Positions 54,896 to 64,000 of a DNA stretch of 64,000 nucleotides are shown piece by piece; the stretch's first letter is position 1; every line of letters begins with the position of its first letter. The notes beneath the pieces are model-generated. The model saw only the letters and a list, made by a program, of their open reading frames with translations, had not been told where the DNA came from and did no database searches. Where the stretch lies: the NCBI GenBank assembly GCA_024336345.1, contig JANFOG010000019.1, positions 310,001-374,000 of the forward strand, read 5' to 3'. The position numbers were made by a program, and so were the translations under genes. This DNA is from Mariannaea sp. PMI_226. Its lineage: Eukaryota; Ascomycota; Sordariomycetes; Hypocreales; Nectriaceae.

Positions 54896-56504
54896 GAAGC
54901 GCCCCCCGCATCAACTCACAGCCATCTACTGCGGCCCCTGGGAGAGTTGTTCGACCATACTGTCCGCGGAGTTAGGGGTATGAGGTGGTTGAAGCCGCCG
55001 CTAGAGAGTGATGGAGCAGCAGACTCTGAGATCGATGCTAAGGACGAGCAGGTCAGGGCAAAGTTTTGGAATTAGCTCGTTGGTGATGGTCCTAGCGGAG
55101 TATTCGATGGCTGCAAATCAGTGCCTTGGAGGATATCGCCAGTAGAATAGCGAAAATGAAAATGAAGGGTCATCGGGATTCAGTCGGAACTCACCGGATT
55201 GAATCTTTTTACGCGGGCTCGAGGCCAAGACTCTCCGGGGTTAGAACTAAATACATAAATGGTTTTACGGAGCGACGACTGTGAAGGTCAAGGGTTTTTG
55301 CGCGTTAATGCACATACCGGGATTAACGGCTGCCAAGGTAATCAAATCGGAAAATGTCTCACTATGGACGAATTGCTACCATTGTGAGAAGGCGCCCGTT
55401 GCTTGAGATCTAGAACGTCGGTCCCCATTTTTTGAGTTTTCAGTACCGAGCCACATCGATGCTACAGTAATGTGCCGAATTACACAGAATCTGGCCGTGC
55501 ATGTATCGTGGCTTCCAATGGGGGCAAGATCCTCTGTTAGATACGTACAAATACGACAGGGTGAGTGTAAAGTGTGGCCCAGAATGTGGTGATGTTATTG
55601 ATTGTGGACATGATTCATGTCTTCTTTTTTTTCCTTTTTTTTGATCAGCCTGTCAGGGGGAGAGGGGTTCAATTCCCCCTCCTTTCTGGATACAAGAATA
55701 ATATTGTAATAAAGGAAAATGGAGCCCATTCCCAGCTGCCAATCTAACAAGCGACAACCCCACTATAACAACTATGCGGAGTATATGCCCGCTACAAGAA
55801 CAAGTAATCATACCACGCCATTCTGAGGTCAATTGAAACACTTTATGGCAACCAGCGTTTCGATGAACTCTGTAAATTCCCGCTTTCAGTTATTCTGATG
55901 CTGTTCAATTGCTTATACAGGTTTCAATCTTTGAAAACATGCACCTCAATAGAATGGGTGTAAAAGAGATATATAAGCGCGATACCTACGTGAACGCCTC
56001 AAAACCATGGTACGGTGGTTAACCTCGGATAGTGTCATTTGAAACAAGGGTTATGCGGTTACCGGGATCAGCTCGACGTCTGAACCTATACATGCATCTG
56101 GTCCCTGACCCTCGTATCACAAATCAACAGTCGAATGACGCTTTTTCTGCTGTCCTTCGTCAAGATGAACTCATAATGACTTTCGCTCGCCCCCACCCGC
56201 CCACCACATCTAAGCCGTTAGGGCAGGATACGACGCTCAGGCTTCAATCTGCTTGCAACGATCGACCTCAGGCTTCTGGTTGGGGTGGAATCAGCGAGGT
56301 GGGAGCTTAGCAGCTTGGACTAGCGTTGGTAAGTTGAGTCTCGGCCCCTCGAGTCTCCTTGCAGGCTGGGTGACTTTGACGGGCAGCCGAAGACACCGTA
56401 ACTATATAATCCCCTTCTTAACCTTAGGTGATTTCATCGTATCGGTACCGCGCGTAGTCGCCACTTGAAAACACATACTTGCTTCTACCCATTGACCGAT
56501 CATT
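54896..56504. other. Gene-free stretch
   Basis: No gene recognised. The T-rich stretch 55625-55642 is followed by a T-arm-like sequence that I do not accept as a tRNA. The frame 56032-56310 has no domain. Confidence 0.4.
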
Positions 56505-57640
56505 ATGAAAATCACATCTATTCTTGCGGGCCTCTTTATCCTCGGCAGCGTTGCCGCTTCACCTCTGTCTGATAAAGACCGGCTAGAATGTCTGTATTTC
56601 ATTTAACGGTTCAAGCTATCCTGCTAACTTCCGCAGCCCGGGACAAACCCAAATGCCTGTATAAAGATAAGCATTGTTGTAATGTCAAGGACTATTATAA
56701 CCCCGGACCATGGAAATAGCGGACAATAGGGCCATCGCCACACCCACTACGTCCGGCCCCCCCCGGGAATATCCAGCAAGCTATCAACAAGGCCTCTCCC
56801 GGCGATACGATTGTCGTTGCCGCGGGTACCTACGCCGAGCAACTCTCACCATCTCTAAAGACGGCATCAAGCTCATCGGCAAGGGCGCCGTCCTGGTTCC
56901 TCCCAAGAAGACTGTCAAGAATATGTGCTCGGGCCTCAGTGGTCCCAAGACTGAGGCTGGCATCTGTGTGCAAGGGAAGGGCATCAAGATGGACAAGTTC
57001 GTCATCGAGCACCGCAAGGTTCTGTCAGTGGAGAGGCCTGTAAAAGACGTTTCCATCATCGGCTTCGAGGTCCGCAAGTTTTCTGGTATCAACATTGCTA
57101 TCATTGGTGCCAGGAATACCCGTGTTAGCAAGAACACACTCACTGATGGTGCCAAGTATGGCACTCTCACGGCTGGCTCGACCAAGACGGCAATCGAGGG
57201 CAACAAGGTCTTACACACGGGCCTAGGAGTTCAGGGGATTGCTATCTGCATGGATAATCTCTCCGATGTCCATGTCTAGAAAAATACAGTCACCGACTAT
57301 GGCGTCGGTCTCTGTGTCCAAACAAATGGGGCAGATGTGCACCACAATATGGTCTCGCAGTCCTGCTTTGGCATATTTGTCGATCCAGGTGTTACTGGCG
57401 CCAAGATCCGTCACAATCACATCGGCCCGAGTAACCCTGCCTGCCAGATCGCTTGGGGAATTATCATTGACGGTGCGGTCGGTTCCAAAGTTAGCGATAA
57501 CCTACTCCTACTGTACAAAGGCCCTCTCGTTTTCTGTCGCTATTTTCCAAGTCCGTGCGCCTTCTCTCGCCATAAAACCACATTCCTGTCCGTGCACACA
57601 GTTTTCGCTGATGCAAAACAACATATCTGTCCGTGCGTCC
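56505..57640 (+). pseudogene. Secreted parallel beta-helix protein, broken
   Basis: ATG 56505 begins a clear signal peptide (MKITSILAGLFILGSVAAS). A 47-nt intron (56590-56636, donor GTCTGT) leads to a Cys-rich segment (CLYKDKHCCNVKDYY). TAG at 56717-56719 then stops the frame. Beta-helix coils follow in other phases: IQQAINKASPGDTIVVAAGTY, then after a frameshift near 56850 TISKDGIKLIGKGAVL, TRVSKNTLTDGAKYG and GNKVLHTG. Another TAG (57277-57279) precedes KNTVTDYGVGLCVQTNG and KIRHNHIG. The repeat pattern is that of right-handed parallel beta-helix (pectin-lyase-fold) proteins, often secreted polysaccharide lyases. The end is lost after about 57510. Two stops and a frameshift make it a pseudogene. 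Confidence 0.72.
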
Positions 57641-58828
57641 TGTAAAAAGCAAGCCCACCTAGCAACCGACCGACCAGCGTAACCACAGCCAGCGCAGCTG
57701 TAACCGCAATGCTGTTGTTTATATTGCGCAGTATTGCTGGGTGAAAAAATATTTTTTATTAACTTTATTGTTAATTATTGAGATGAGAGTTCTTCTCGGG
57801 TTTATATCTCTAGTTGATTTCATCTAGGACTTTGAACTTCAAATCTAGGACTTTCAGACAGTCTGAATCCTGAAGAGAAGGGGGATCCCCGGATTTTCCA
57901 ACACTTCCTGGCCAATAAAATCCTACTGGAATATCATTACGGTCGAGTTGTGGCAGCAAACTGCTACAGCCGGTTATGTTTTGGCCAGCTCGGGGCTGAG
58001 GCTATCCTCCAAACTGGTAGTGTTAATCAATTCTTGAGAAAGATATTCCGGGGTCTCTGGGTACCTGAAATGGTAAGTCCATATACCCACTTTTGGCCAG
58101 CCCCCCCATTTGGCCATAGTGAAAATCACAGTACGAATTCTCGTGCACCTATTTTAAACAGTCCTCCTGCTATCAATAATGAACCTCTATACAATCAGCT
58201 ATGACAGTAGATACATCTGAGTCATTTAAATCATCCTTTCAATTTGAACCCCTGCGGCCTCTTGTTGCGCCTTGTAGATTGCCTCAATGTTGGCAAACTT
58301 CGAATTGGGGCTAGTTTGAACCTTCTCCTTGGTCTGGCGGCTTCAAGCTTTAATTCTAGGCTTTGAATTTTTAGCTGTGCATTAGCCACAAGTGCTTCTT
58401 TCTCCTCATATCCCTTGTTGATCTATGAGATTGTGCAGGCGGCCTACATAAACTAAGACGCCGCTTTGGTGATAGCATGTATGACAACCCAATTGTCATT
58501 TATTAGAAGTTCATATCTATAGTAGATAAAGATATAAATCAGACCAAAACCAATGGTATACTACCCAATGTTAGCCAAAGTTCTTTCCCCCCCCAAAAAA
58601 AAAACGCACAGTGAACAAATTGGCAACCAGTGACCGCTAACCAATAGTAATACAATATGTTCGGAATAGTGGGTCTAGAATAGAATTCATATCACTACAC
58701 AAAACCCTCCTTAGATATATTAATCTTAATCTTTATTACTGTCTCGACATTTCTGAGATGAGCCACGCCAGTACAATGGATCATAGCCATAACGGCAACA
58801 GGGCGCTGGTTAAAATGCCTAAAGGGAC
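57641..58828. other. Gene-free AT-rich stretch
   Basis: No gene recognised. CTGTCCGTGC-like words recur three times just upstream (57557-57635), inside the ruined end of the beta-helix gene, hinting at an inserted repeat. The frame 57950-58204 has no domain. Confidence 0.4.
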
Positions 58829-59689
58829 ATGATACACAACCATCGCTACAGACAGTTTTCTCGCATCTTTAGAGAAAGAACGATCGCGCACAGTGCATTA
58901 GTCGGATCCATGTCATCTGGTCAGCAAGATAAATCCAAAGGCGCCAATGGGATCGCCAAACGAAGCTTTCCTGCCGAGGCCAGCCCATTGCTGGTGCGGG
59001 CGACTCTAAGAGCGGTCGAGCGCGCCATTTCGGAAACCACTTCGGGAACTATGGTTCAGGCAACTGATAGGCGCATTGAAAGGGTGGCAGATGAAGACCC
59101 GAGGAGTAGTGGCCAATCGACGCCTGGGGTTGAAAAGGGTCATGAGCACGTAGGAACCAAGACACGGAGACAGATGTTGACTGGAAGAAAGAACACCATA
59201 ACAGTAGGAAAGCGAATAGAAGAGCCAGTTGGCGGGGCTAGAACAATTGTGTGTGCCGAACCTGATGCAAAAATGGGAGATGGTAGGGAAGAGCTGCATC
59301 ACGGTGTCGAAAATGTCATCAGTCACCGCATCAGAAACAGCACTCAAGTGAAGCTCAAGATCAGGCGGACCGGATGCTCGAGGCTAACGTGTGTGGACGA
59401 GCACATCCTTCAGCAAGACTGCCCGAAGAAGCTCTACAACTACTGGGAATCCATAGGCGGCCGCCGGAAAGCAACCGGGATACATCTATTCCACATCTTT
59501 CAGATCCGCCGGTGGCGGGTGAAGGACAACGAACTACTATTTCTGGTGCAATGGGTTGGGTACCCACCAGGTGATTCAACATGGGAGCGTGCCTGCAGAG
59601 TCAAGATACTCGCAAAAGAGATGCATTCGGCGTATTTGAAAACCCATTGGGGAGCAAGACGAGCTTGGGACAGGAGGCGGGGAACTTGA
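58829..59689 (+). CDS. Chromodomain-like protein
   Basis: An uninterrupted frame of 286 residues. ATG 58910 (MSSGQQDKSKG) is an alternative start giving 259. The first 170 residues are charged and probably disordered. The C-terminal 60 residues look like a chromodomain: HIFQIRRWRVKDNELLFLVQ, then WVGYPPGDSTWERA and a helix AKEMHSAYLKTH. Chromodomains bind methylated histone tails; the aromatic residues of WVGYP and STWE fit that fold. It may be a small heterochromatin-type protein, or the chromodomain tail of an integrase that has been cut off. I see no integrase residues upstream, which favours a host gene. Confidence 0.6.
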   Translation: MIHNHRYRQFSRIFRERTIAHSALVGSMSSGQQDKSKGANGIAKRSFPAEASPLLVRATLRAVERAISETTSGTMVQATDRRIERVADEDPRSSGQSTPGVEKGHEHVGTKTRRQMLTGRKNTITVGKRIEEPVGGARTIVCAEPDAKMGDGREELHHGVENVISHRIRNSTQVKLKIRRTGCSRLTCVDEHILQQDCPKKLYNYWESIGGRRKATGIHLFHIFQIRRWRVKDNELLFLVQWVGYPPGDSTWERACRVKILAKEMHSAYLKTHWGARRAWDRRRGT

Positions 59690-62235
59690 GGGGTATTGAA
59701 TTGCGAATGTCGCCTTATACGTTTTGCTTAAATGAAAAACCACCCGCCCCTCCTTTTCCTTCATAAAATCAAATATATCAACTTTAGCTCCTTTGACCAC
59801 AATGTCGGACAAACAGACATTGACATGGTTTAAACCAAGCAGTAGGACCTTAAGGTTAATATTGTATTTATGGACGGTTTCATCATCCCGGCATACCGTA
59901 TGACGTCTTTGATTGAGGAGACTGTCCCGCGGTTCCTTTCCACCTGGATCGAGTGCAAAGCAGATTTGGCCCGATACAGGCAAGTAGCAGCGCCGTCCCT
60001 ACGACATTCCCTAATTCTGATTTTATATTTATTTCTCGTGCTCCTATGAGCCATGCAACCGCCCTTGTACACTTTTTCTTGCTTGGTCGAATTCTGCTCC
60101 ATTCATGCTCTCTCATTATGTGCTTGGTCCCTCTTACATTGTCAACTTTTTCCTTCCCCTTATTTCAATCTCAGCTACAACAGCTCTGCCACTCTTATAG
60201 CAGGCTTCTTTTCATTCAAGACTCCATTATGAATGGTCGTTTAGATGACCCTTTGGCCCTGTCGTGGTTCAAATCTTCTGGCGCATTAGGAGATGCTCAT
60301 GCCAAGTACGTCAAGGTCGATCCCCCCAGCTCGACAGGCACTATGCAGACGACGAGTGACTATTTCAGTCTGTAATGCCACTTAACACCCAGAACAACAA
60401 TTGAATACTTGATAGTCGCCTGATGAACGGGGAAAAGTCTCTACGCTTCACCTTACACTACAGTATAAGTAGATTCGTGGATTTAGTAAGCCAGATATCC
60501 AGGGTTCACACTTCATTTCGCAACTACACACACGAGTAGTGCATTAATAATCTATAAATACAACTCTTACATAGCATGGACAAAAAGGTCAAAAACAAAC
60601 CAAGCGTTTTGCATGCGCAATGTATTGTTCAATGCGAATAATCCTCTATCACCTATAATGCCGCACGCAAGTGCTTTGCTATGCGCTATGAGCAACTCGT
60701 AGCTGCGTCCTCTTTTGAAGATAAATCATATTATTGTATTTCAGGATTAGTCTACATATTAGGTCTTTGTCAATGACTTGAGAATGCAGATCGGGGACAA
60801 AATAATGCAATTTCGTCAATGACTGTATTTCGTTTTAGCCACGTAGTTCCACTCAAGATTTTCATGCAACTTGCTCAAATCGTCTTGATTTGGAGTTCTG
60901 ACAGCTGAAAAATGTGGAATAATTTCAATTTATTCTCAGTTAATCTCCTCTGACCCCGTGTAGGTATGCTTCTATACTCGCTTGGCCGTTCTCGTCCTCC
61001 ATACTTCAAGACTATCGCTGCGCTGAGCCTCCTGCCCTAAACCATCTTGAACATATCGCTCCCTTGGCTCTTTTCTCGTGTCTCTTTTCTCTTCTCTCAG
61101 TCTTGGCAGCACAGCGGGTCTCATCCATCATTTTTCGTAGCCGTAGTAACGTCGCTCCTCTGCCACCTTGGGAGGGCCATCTTTTGGAGCCTCTGAGCGG
61201 CTATTGATAAAGAACAAGACACCTGAATCGGGAAGCCGAAGTTGTTGACCGCGAATTTTCCCCAATGTAAAGGTGTCGGTTGCTCTAGCTAGCTTGGAAC
61301 GTTCCTACGGAAATAACCCCTATTTCCTCGGGCCGACTATAGAGCCGGCTTGCTGGTCTGCTTACAGAAGTCAATGGCCATAATGGCCAGGTCTCACAGC
61401 GATTTGACGAGTGCAAACCCTTACTTTCGCTTCTAGATCAGGATTCTAAGTAGCATGGATCTGCATCCGGTATCGCATCCTAGTTTCTAATCAAGGGACT
61501 TGGCTTTCCAAGCCATCTAGGTGATTAATTAGTATCTGCCAAGCATTCTCTCTTTCCATTCTAAGTACCTCTATTTCAATTAGTTTGTATTTTAGCCGGA
61601 AAAAATACAATATATCAATCAATTTAGGGCAAATAGGAAGACTGTGAAGAGAGACAGTCGCTATGTTGGTTCTTAGGGCAATCATTGTGAAACGCTCGAA
61701 AAGCTCTAATTTCTCAACACTAAGGCAGTCAGAACCGAGTTCATAAGATCTCTACACATGGTAGATGAGACGGGGCCTTTCCAGAAAACCGAGCCACTCC
61801 GCAATACACCAAAGAGTATCATGAAATTCTAAATCGTCTACAACGGTAGACCCAGTTTATTTCAATGAAACCTCCCCTTGAACCAGTTCGTTGAACTTGA
61901 GTATCACAATCTCAATCGATCGGTGTCTAACCTTGGCGAGCATCTCCTTTCTGAATGGTGATGATGAGAGCACTGCCATTAGCACCGATCCTAGTCTTTT
62001 GGGTCATGCTAGCAAAATTAAATCTTTTTAGCACGATTGACATTGAACAAAGAATGATGGACTTTACGAAATACATCCAAGGTACCGCAAGAAAATCCAA
62101 GGCCATTGCCGTTAGGTTTTAACTTCATTTCTGAGTATCTTGCTGCCAAAGCAATTCCAAACCCACTTCGATCGAAAAGATTTCAATATGCTGAGCGATA
62201 TAGTACTAGGGTGCAAAATCTTTGATGCAAACACA
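59690..62235. other. Gene-free stretch
   Basis: No recognisable gene over 2.5 kb. A 48-codon frame at 60229-60375 (MNGRLDDPLALSWFKSS) could be real but has no family signature. The rest is AT-rich with many stops. Confidence 0.4.
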
Positions 62236-63330
62236 CTATACTTCGAGCTGCCGGAGGGTTGATGATAGCTCTTTGGCAGAGATTCTCTCATCTGCAACTG
62301 GTTCCAGGAGCATGGCTGTTATTTTTTCGACAGGATTTGAACCGAGTTTCTCGCGCAGGACCTCAACCTTCTTCAGCCAGCTTGCCATGGCTCTAACAGC
62401 ACCTGGCTGTTGAGGGATATCGAAAAGATTCCATATGTCCTCGTGGCATCTGGAAGTGGAATAGCCCGAAGAAGGAAGAGGAAAGTGACGCCCAGACCGA
62501 ACATGTCGCTCTTGGGACCGCGTTTTCGTTGCATATATTCTGGAGCAACATACCACGGAGTACCACCGAGACATAATGTCTTGTCATTTGTCCTGGAAGC
62601 CAAGCCAAAATCAATCAACCTAGCCCCTACTTCCTTCTTGTAGAGAATATTAGATGGCTTGATATCGTTGTGAACAATACCCTTGTCATTCAGATACTCT
62701 AATGCTGAAGCCACATCGATTAATATTCGTCTCGTATCACTAAAGCCTCCTTTGAAGTTATTCTTTTTATCTCGCCATTGGCAGAGGTCGTGGCATTCGG
62801 AGTATTCTCTATACAACGCCAAAAATCGAGCATCGGAGCCCTGAAGTTTGATGATTGCTGGCTATCGAGGTATATTAGCTTATTTACGGCTCTCTGTGGA
62901 TAATGTAACGGACATGATCTAGTTCATGATGAATAGACACTTCATTCTCCCACATTCGTGCTAAATTTGAAGCCCACTGATACTGAGAAATTTTTCTCGT
63001 GCGGATGAATTTCATTGTCAAATAGCGGTCAACACCAAAGCTGCTGAGCGGTAAAGGCATCGCCAGCTATGATTGCGTAAGTGAAACACGACCTATAACA
63101 ACAGGAACAGTGAGACCATATAGGGCTCGAGCCCCTATAGACAGCCCCATCTATAGAAGATAAATAGCCTGCTGTAGGACCTTTCTATAGCTAGAAAACA
63201 AGACCTTCTATGCCTTGAAGTGGCCCCTATCCTATGTGACATTCATAACGACAGATCCTAAGGAAGAGTGCCGACCGTGGACAACTGATGCATTTCCTTT
63301 CGCCACGGCAATGTCACGTTCATGCAACAG
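62236..63330 (-). pseudogene. Serine/threonine kinase-like gene split by a solo LTR
   Basis: The minus strand shows a glycine-loop-like region (AVAKGNASVVHGRHSS, near 63290), then the insertion at 63016-63241, then MKFIRTRKISQYQ with the ATP-binding Lys. A 52-nt intron (62913-62862) separates NEVSIHHELDH from AIIKLQGSDARF. The C-lobe has IVHNDIKPSN (HRD region), ARLIDFGLAS (DFG) and TPWYVAPEYM (APE). A frameshift near 62450 shifts the end into another phase (IWNLFDIPQQPG... STLRQLEV, stop at 62236). The LTR lies between the codons around the catalytic Lys and its ATGAA duplication copies Met-Lys codons. An upstream FHA-like part near 63.7-63.9 kb is possible (HYIFGWSSCIDSN) but doubtful. The gene is dead. 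Confidence 0.8.
63016..63241. mobile_element. Solo LTR (226 bp), copy C
   Basis: Starts TGTCAAATAGCGG, ends CCTATGTGACA, and is flanked by TTCAT on both sides (63011-63015 and 63242-63246). It is highly similar to copy A at 24413-24639 in the same orientation. It interrupts the kinase pseudogene at its ATP-binding lysine. Confidence 0.9.
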
Positions 63331-64000
63331 CGTATAGGTCTCTGTCCGCTTGGGTCTTGAGGTCAAAGGTTGGCTTTCCCTTTCCGAAACGCTGACGTTT
63401 CTATGGATGGTTATCGAGTTCTCGGTTTCTCCGTTTCAAGCTAATATGCTGAGCAATTGCTACGCTTAGGATGTATCTTCTCTGGAGGATGAGAAGGTCT
63501 ATGTCGACATGGAGCTTCCCTGGGACCGCAGCGATTCTCCGTAAACCAGGCGTAAGGGCAACGGGGAGCCTTTGCCTCGAAATATTTCGATTTCGTTCGT
63601 CAGGCTTGCCCTCGGTCTTTAATGGCACGATTTCCAAAGAAGAGCTTAAGGTTTGAACGACCAAGCCGTCACTCCCCGGGTATAAAAAAGTGAAGGTGGA
63701 AACTACCGAGGGTAAAACAAAAACCAGGCTCCTTAGATGATTGTGATAGTATCACCTCTTTCGACGTCTCCGGCAATCGTAACCGAGACATTTGCTTGAT
63801 TTTGGTTGGAGTCAATGCAGGAAGACCAGCCGAAGATATAATGACTCTTGCGTCCGGTGGGATGTCTTGGAGTGACAGGTTCTGCACGGATGGAAGATCG
63901 ATCAGCTCCCGCTCTTCCCTGGCCGTTGCTTTTCGAGGTTGGCGACGGCCTCAGGTGAAGGGTTAGCTGGAGAACCATCCACAGAACTGTTTGAAAAGGC
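63331..64000. other. Upstream part of the kinase pseudogene or unknown
   Basis: Minus-strand frames 63401-63664 and 63669-63978 lie upstream of the kinase domain in three phases. HYIFGWSSCIDSN near 63840 faintly recalls an FHA start, which would fit FHA-kinase fusions, but the match is weak. The window ends here. Confidence 0.3.

Noticed and set aside
55655..55690. tRNA-like T arm (GAGGGGTTCAATTCCCCC)
   Set aside because: The stem and loop look right, but there is no D arm, anticodon arm or A box upstream; a T-rich stretch lies there instead.
1..64000. CRISPR array, rRNA genes or bacterial operon structure
   Set aside because: No regularly spaced repeats with unique spacers, no rRNA core sequences and no bacterial gene packing. 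Introns and fungal transposons show it is eukaryotic.
1..64000. mimp-type miniature elements of Fusarium
   Set aside because: I looked for the CAGTGGG-type terminal repeats and found no convincing pair, so the Fusarium assignment remains only a guess.

Overview
The window looks like a filamentous ascomycete (Pezizomycotina, probably Sordariomycetes; a Fusarium-like fungus is my best guess, not proven). Genes have short GT-AG introns of 47-73 nt. Gene families are typically fungal: a 7TM-RGS receptor, small RGS proteins, an MHYT sensor and an eukaryotic HoxX. A large share is mobile-element debris: Tc1/mariner, Fot1/pogo, hAT, a Hop-like MULE, LINE tails and solo LTRs. The AT-rich blocks carry TAA/TAG stops where glutamine codons are expected, as RIP (repeat-induced point mutation) leaves behind. 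This is accessory or subtelomere-like DNA with islands of intact genes.

Layout. 1-9.7 kb: transposon graveyard (Tc1 fragment cut by a LINE tail, broken hAT, telomere-like repeats, an LTR, a CHAT-domain remnant, a second LINE tail). 9.8-11.7 kb: intact five-exon 7TM-RGS gene. 13.7-19.7 kb: AT-rich block with a RIP-degraded hAT, a 1860-bp Fot1-type element with near-perfect terminal inverted repeats and TA duplication, and a hAT tail. 20.7-21.5 kb: LINE fragments. 23.9-25.2 kb: Tc1/mariner pseudogene split by a 227-bp solo LTR. 26.9 and 29.5 kb: further LTR relics. 32.1-39.6 kb: intact island with a five-exon MHYT membrane-sensor gene on the minus strand and a single-exon hoxX-like gene on the plus strand, divergent across 2.3 kb. 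43.5-44.9 kb: broken unknown gene. 45.1-48.3 kb: complete but dead MULE. 48.5-50 kb: chimeric remnant. 50.7-54.9 kb: two small paralogous RGS genes around an intact RING-H2 gene. 56.5-57.6 kb: broken secreted beta-helix gene. 58.8-59.7 kb: chromodomain protein. 62.2-63.3 kb: protein-kinase pseudogene split by the same solo-LTR family.

Main hypothesis. HoxX/HypX makes carbon monoxide from a formyl group in bacteria, where the CO goes to NiFe-hydrogenase assembly. MHYT is a membrane domain proposed to sense diatomic gases and occurs in the bacterial CO-oxidation proteins CoxC and CoxH. I know of no NiFe hydrogenase in such fungi. A divergently arranged HoxX-like CO synthase and MHYT sensor therefore suggests an undescribed fungal CO-production and CO-sensing module. 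This is inference from family knowledge and gene order, and it can be tested.
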